DNA from: CAZVAR01 sp964625225
GTDB taxonomy: Bacteria > Pseudomonadota > Alphaproteobacteria > JAJUGE01
NCBI GenBank assembly: GCA_964625225.1
Contig: CAZVAR010000065.1
Span: forward strand, 1 to 19,787
DNA length: 19,787 nucleotides
Direction of reading: 5' to 3'
Part shown: one piece after another, positions 16,809 to 19,787 of the stretch
How the letters are laid out: each line of letters starts with the position of its first letter
Numbering within the stretch: position 1 is the first letter of the stretch
The notes under the pieces: generated by a model
The model's input: only the letters and a program-made list of their open reading frames with translations
What the model was told of the DNA's origin: nothing
Database searches by the model: none
Position numbers and translations under genes: made by a program

Positions 16809-17309
16809 ATGACGGTGCCGTTCCGGGTGCAATCGAAGCCAACTCGACCGCCCATGCCGGCGGGACCCCGGATCCTGATCGTCGAGGACGATTTCCTCTC
16901 GGCGATGGCGATCGAGGCGGCCCTGTGCGATGCGGGCTACCGGGTCGTCGGCATCGCCGCCGATGGCGCGACCGCGCTTGCGCTGGCGGAAACCCGGGGC
17001 GCGCCGGATCTCGTCCTGATGGACGTCGGGCTGCGTGGCGACCGCGACGGCGTCGCCGTCGCCGCCGAGCTGCGGCAGCGCTTCGGCGTGCCGAGCCTGC
17101 TCGTTTCCGGCAATCTCGACCCGCAGACGCGCGCGCTCGCGACGGTTCGGGCCGCACCGCTCGGCTTCGTCGAGAAGCCGTTCGCCGAGGTGGAGCTGCT
17201 GCTCGCGGTGCGGGCCGCCCTGCGCCCGATCCCGGGTGCCGCCGGCAATGCCAGCAACGATCCCCGCACCGGGCCCACCCCCCTGCCCGACGCCGAGTTG
17301 ATCCGTTAG
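16809..17309 (+). CDS. Single-domain (CheY-like) response regulator
   Basis: A 166-residue receiver protein without an output domain, cytosolic, acting by phosphorylation-dependent binding or as a phosphate sink. Receiver residues are all present: acidic pocket VEDD (E26-D28), phosphoacceptor D72 in LVLMDVGLRGD, S100 in LLVSGN (the Thr/Ser switch position), and K123 in FVEKPF. Residues 145-166 are a loose tail. ATG 16809 is preferred: AGGGG lies about 7 bases upstream. A later Met (16854) has no SD, though the domain proper begins only after it. An exact EcfG-type promoter lies upstream. It lacks the PFxFATGG pattern of FAT-GUY/SdrG regulators, so it is not obviously one of those. No histidine kinase is nearby. 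Confidence 0.87.
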   Translation: MTVPFRVQSKPTRPPMPAGPRILIVEDDFLSAMAIEAALCDAGYRVVGIAADGATALALAETRGAPDLVLMDVGLRGDRDGVAVAAELRQRFGVPSLLVSGNLDPQTRALATVRAAPLGFVEKPFAEVELLLAVRAALRPIPGAAGNASNDPRTGPTPLPDAELIR

Positions 17310-17438
17310 GCAGCCCCCGAAGCGCGGCACGGGCCGCCTTCAGCCTGGCCGCCCCCGGAAACCGGAATGGTGGGGACAGGCCGCTCGCGCGTCTGCGGAG
17401 TCCTGCCCGGGCCGGGGCGTGACGCGCGCCGCGGGCGC

Positions 17439-18383
17439 TTACAGCAGGTCCTGCAGCAGCGGTCGCACCTCCGCGGCGAAGCGCGCGATCTGGCGGTCGC
17501 GTTCCTCCCTGTTGCCGAGGAAGTCCAGATTGAAGTGCCGTACTCCAGCGGCGTGGAAGGCCCGCAGGCGTTCGGCCACGTCCTGCGGCGATCCCAGCGC
17601 CGCGTAGCGCTGCGCCGGCTTGCGGAAGTCCATGGCGTAGCGCTTGCTCAGCAGCTCCGCCGCCCGGTCGAGCGCTCGGCTGTAGGAATCGTCGATATAG
17701 CAGAACAGCAGGTGCGCCGTGGCGAAGGTGCCGCCAGTACGCCCCGCCGCCTCGTAGGCCGCGGCGATCTTCTCCAGGCTCTGCGCGTACATGTCCGGCG
17801 TGACGACATAGGACATCCAGCCGTCGGCCAGGCGCCCTGCCCGCGCGAGCGCGGCATCGGAGCGTCCGCCGCACCAGATCGGCGGCCCGCCGGGCTGGAC
17901 CGGGGCCGGCAGCATCTGGATGTTCTCGAACCGGAAGAAGCGGCCCTGGTGCGAGACGCGCTCGCCGCTCCAGAGCTTGCGCAGCACCTCGATGCCTTCG
18001 CTGAGCCGGGCGCCGCGCTCGTTCATCGGGACGCCGGCCACCTCGTAGTCGCTCGGGAACTCGCCGCCGACGCCGACGCCGAAGATCAGCCGGCCGCCGG
18101 AGAGATGATCGAGCGTCGCCGCCTGCTTGGCGACCGGGCCGGGATGCCGCAGCGGCAGCAGATAGACGGCCGGGCCTACCGTCAGGCGCGTACTGAACGC
18201 TGCCGCCTGGGCGAGCTGGAGCAGCGGGTCGAGGATCGGGTTGGCGAAGGCGAGATGGTCGCCCGTCCAGACCGCGTCGAAGCCGAGGCGCTCCAGCATC
18301 TCGACGGTGGCGCGCGTGCTCGCCGGGTCCGGGAAGCGGGTCATCAGGCCGAAGCGGGTTCGACTCTCGATCGGCAGGGGCAT
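17439..18383 (-). CDS. Luciferase-like monooxygenase (LLM class flavin/F420-dependent oxidoreductase)
   Basis: A 314-residue TIM-barrel oxidoreductase of the bacterial luciferase-like family, cytosolic, using FMN or F420. Conserved parts: GLMTRFPDP (12-20), WTGDHLAFANP (39-49), and LSGGRLIFGVGVGGEFPSDY (94-113), the barrel motif of this family, then WSGERVSHQGRFFRFE and GGPPIWCGGRSDAALARAGR, which line the cofactor site in relatives. Substrate unknown. GGAG 9 bases before ATG 18383 supports the start; the stop is TAA at 17439. It is the last standard high-GC gene before the low-GC right end. A TACAAT on the minus strand (18422-18417) could be its -10, but no -35 goes with it. Confidence 0.9.
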   Translation of the reverse strand: MPLPIESRTRFGLMTRFPDPASTRATVEMLERLGFDAVWTGDHLAFANPILDPLLQLAQAAAFSTRLTVGPAVYLLPLRHPGPVAKQAATLDHLSGGRLIFGVGVGGEFPSDYEVAGVPMNERGARLSEGIEVLRKLWSGERVSHQGRFFRFENIQMLPAPVQPGGPPIWCGGRSDAALARAGRLADGWMSYVVTPDMYAQSLEKIAAAYEAAGRTGGTFATAHLLFCYIDDSYSRALDRAAELLSKRYAMDFRKPAQRYAALGSPQDVAERLRAFHAAGVRHFNLDFLGNREERDRQIARFAAEVRPLLQDLL

Positions 18384-18942
18384 GGGCAGGCTCTCCGGTA
18401 CTGTGTCCGGGCGTCGATTGTAGCGGCGGACCGGTGCAGACGATCCAGCCCCAATTTGGACCTATCACGCGATCAGGGAGGGAGTAAAGCGATGGCCCTT
18501 GTATCGAGCCTTGCACAAGGGAGGCCGACGCGATGACAGCCAGCTTGCGTTGTCACTTCGGGTTGTTGATTTGATATGTTCTGCCATCCGTTGGATTCCT
18601 TGCCTCAGCAGGCGCGTAACAGCCTCATGCAGGGTCGACTGTTAGTGGCATTTTCAAAATTAAAACCTAGCCTATGAAGCCAATACTTCAAGCAAAATTC
18701 GGGATTTACAGTATGGTAATCTGTTGACATATTCAATATGTGGGAGACGATATCAGGTCGATTCTTTTTGTATTAGAAATGTATCTTCTAAAGAATATGG
18801 GCGGTAAGACACGTCACGTAGTTGGGCGTGAGCGGGGCGTCATGTGAGGGAGACACATTGATGCGAGGCCCGCTGGAACCAGGTCGCCTCTGTAAGCGAG
18901 GGGGCAAGGTTTTCGGTAGTTCACTGGCAGAATTGCAAGGGC
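18384..18942. other. Composition break: gene-poor stretch at the left edge of an acquired region
   Basis: No convincing gene. From about 18540 to 18800 the DNA turns AT-rich, unlike everything to the left. Short frames with SDs are seen but not recognised: 18493-18537 plus (14 aa, followed by an overlapping ATGA and a 13-codon frame), 18465-18587 minus (40 aa, AAGGA 9 bases before ATG) and 18861-18992 plus (43 aa, GGGAG 8 bases before ATG, antisense to the nuclease 3' end). Hairpins: 18496-18502 with 18515-18521; TTAGAA/TTCTAA at 18773-18778 and 18786-18791 inside an outer ATTCT/AGAAT. It reads as decayed or regulatory DNA at the edge of an insertion. Confidence 0.5.
18728..18740. repeat. CATATTCAATATG palindrome overlapping a TTGACA
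   Basis: A 6+1+6 inverted repeat that overlaps TTGACA (18724-18729) on the plus strand. On the minus strand TTGAAT lies within the same element. Such a layout suits an operator over a promoter, but no good -10 follows on the plus strand, so function is uncertain. Confidence 0.3.
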
Positions 18943-19485
18943 CTATACTGCCGCCCTTATGGAGCCGTGAACGGAATCAACGAGGGTCTTGAGCCCGGTA
19001 AAGTTAACCGGGCGCGTTAGCGCCCGTAAGCGCCCTAGCGAAATGGTCCTTTGCGGCGGCAGGTCTTTGGCCGCGATTCCATAGAACTCCCACTGTATGG
19101 GATTGCGATGGTCCGAGTCCTCTCCGGACTGCGGATGGTAGGCAAACACGTAGATGTCGGCGTTCCTGCCTTCGGACTGCACCCAGCTGCTTCCCTCGAT
19201 CCAGTATCCCGTCCTAGGCGCGATATCGAAAGCGGGGCGGGGCCGCGTCAAGGTTGAGGGCGACCAGCTTTGCCTGGCTGCTGACTGTTTCACCTCGAGT
19301 CGAGTGCCGTCCTTGTGTTGAAAGTCGAATGCTGACCAGTCCCCCGAGCACCATTCCCATTCTGAGTCGAGTGCCAAGTCTATGATCGCCTCAACAATGA
19401 TAGACCGGAAGACATTGTTGACCAGTGGCTTTCCGAACACCGCCTCAGCAGCATGCTGAACCACCGCTTGCGCATCTGGCAACAT
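18943..19485 (-). CDS. PD-(D/E)XK nuclease-like protein (putative restriction-endonuclease fold)
   Basis: A 180-residue soluble protein with the core of a PD-(D/E)XK nuclease: D54 in WSAFDFQHKDG, then E64-V65-K66 in TRLEVKQSAARQSW, preceded by helix FRSIIVEAIIDLAL with E32. The LEVKQSA..QSW run recurs in many small uncharacterised proteins, often in mobile or defence-like settings, from memory. No methyltransferase or specificity partner is seen in the window. ATG 19485 is used; AGAGG lies about 7 bases upstream. GC content and codon use are lower than in the left-hand genes, and it lies between AT-rich DNA and an IS5-family element, so it was probably acquired. Nuclease activity, DNA target and role in defence are all unproven. 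Confidence 0.7.
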   Translation of the reverse strand: MLPDAQAVVQHAAEAVFGKPLVNNVFRSIIVEAIIDLALDSEWEWCSGDWSAFDFQHKDGTRLEVKQSAARQSWSPSTLTRPRPAFDIAPRTGYWIEGSSWVQSEGRNADIYVFAYHPQSGEDSDHRNPIQWEFYGIAAKDLPPQRTISLGRLRALTRPVNFTGLKTLVDSVHGSIRAAV

Positions 19486-19561
19486 TCCCTACCCTCTACT
19501 TCTGGCCGTCTGTATGGACGTGAGATGATACAGCCAATCGTGTTCTACAGAAACAATGGAT

Positions 19562-19617
19562 TCCCATGATCGATTGTACAAGAATGGATCACGGCATCAC
19601 GTCGAATCCTCATGGGA
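19562..19617. repeat. Inverted repeat upstream of the nuclease gene
   Basis: TCCCATGA (19562-19569) and TCATGGGA (19610-19617) are exact inverse copies, 40 bases apart. Between them lies the palindrome TTGTACAA (19574-19581). It is 77-132 bases upstream of the nuclease ATG, and could be an operator or a relic of an insertion boundary. Confidence 0.35.
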
Positions 19618-19689
19618 GTTTTGTTTTTGTGATCTCTAGGCTCCGAACCCAGTCACGCTTTTGAAATGCCGTGGGGATCGTGATTCGAA

Positions 19690-19712
19690 GTCTCCCGGAT
19701 GCAAAGGGAGAC
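19690..19712 (+). promoter_or_regulatory. Hairpin hiding the transposase ribosome-binding site
   Basis: GTCTCCC (19690-19696) pairs perfectly with GGGAGAC (19706-19712), with a 9-base loop. The right arm contains the SD GGGAG, 6 bases before ATG 19717. In a long read-through mRNA this would block translation, a known safeguard in several insertion sequences. Confidence 0.5.
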
Positions 19713-19716
19713 GGGG

Positions 19717-19787
19717 ATGTCGGGATCGTTGCTCCGGCTGTCGGATGAGGCGTGGGCGGCGATCGGGCCGCATCTGCCGAAGAACCG
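19717..19787 (+). CDS. IS5-family transposase, N-terminal fragment
   Basis: Only the first 23 codons are visible: MSGSLLRLSDEAWAAIGPHL followed by PKN. The pattern LSDEAWAAIGPHLPKN is the usual opening of the IS5-family transposase (DUF4096-type N-terminal domain), the DDE enzyme that cuts and rejoins IS ends. The catalytic part lies beyond the window. GGGAG 6 bases upstream supports the start. Whether the full gene is intact cannot be judged. Confidence 0.82.
   Translation, partial: MSGSLLRLSDEAWAAIGPHLPKN

Larger units (their letters stand above)
19639..19787 (+). mobile_element. Left end of an IS5-family insertion sequence (truncated by window)
   Basis: The transposase start at 19717 shows the IS. 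The left tip is a guess: GGCTCCGAACCCAGTCACGC from 19639, just after a CTAG/TA site that IS5-family elements often target. The matching right repeat is outside the window, so the exact end is unproven. Confidence 0.5.

Noticed and set aside
15799..18516. Long minus-strand open frame crossing several genes
   Set aside because: It runs through genes on both strands, in the wrong frame for the luciferase-like gene, with low-complexity translation.
18576..18677. 33-codon plus-strand frame in the AT-rich segment
   Set aside because: No SD, no recognisable sequence, easily expected by chance in AT-rich DNA.
18861..18992. 43-codon plus-strand frame with GGGAG 8 bases before ATG
   Set aside because: Overlaps the nuclease 3' end in antisense and resembles nothing known; described under the composition break but not called as a gene.

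Overview
The window comes from a GC-rich bacterial chromosome, most likely an alphaproteobacterium (Rhodospirillales-like by general impression). Three things support this: strong GC bias at third codon positions, gene content (sdhB tail next to asd, YciB, HrpB, a single-domain response regulator), and a perfect EcfG-type general-stress promoter (GGAAC-N16-CGTT), a signal characteristic of Alphaproteobacteria. Genes are compact, with frequent GTG starts backed by good Shine-Dalgarno (SD) sequences.

Layout. 1-300: the end of sdhB with a textbook intrinsic terminator. 299-762: a GC-rich stretch with no convincing gene. 763-2577: asd (minus) diverges from yciB (plus). The asd leader holds a minus-strand intrinsic terminator directly after a possible 21-residue leader peptide, so attenuation is possible. 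2651-5012: a dienelactone-hydrolase-like esterase (minus) diverges from an MFS exporter (plus). 5029-9946: four minus-strand genes in transcription order Nudix hydrolase, HAD-type 5'-nucleotidase-like protein, penicillin-acylase-family amidohydrolase, GH3-family acyl-adenylating amide synthetase. The last two form an adjacent amide-making and amide-breaking pair. 10268-12823: the helicase HrpB. 12927-14085: a two-subunit thiamine-diphosphate decarboxylase resembling sulfopyruvate or phosphonopyruvate decarboxylase. It converges on a minus-strand pair (class I aminotransferase and an unrecognised acidic protein) across a GC hairpin. 15865-16656: an alpha/beta hydrolase. 16698-17309: the EcfG-type promoter and a CheY-like single-domain response regulator. 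17439-18383: a luciferase-like flavin/F420 oxidoreductase (minus).

From about 18540 to about 18800 base composition drops sharply, and the sequence up to the right edge looks like acquired DNA. It contains short palindromes, an orphan PD-(D/E)XK nuclease-like protein (18943-19485, minus), and the left end of an IS5-family insertion sequence whose transposase start is cut by the window edge.

Most of the window is ordinary housekeeping and accessory metabolism. The places most worth a second look are the asd leader, the GH3/acylase pair, the EcfG-controlled response regulator, the split decarboxylase with its convergent aminotransferase, and the nuclease island at the right end. No rRNA, tRNA or CRISPR array was recognised. 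All functional calls rest on reading translations and motifs by eye; no database search was run.
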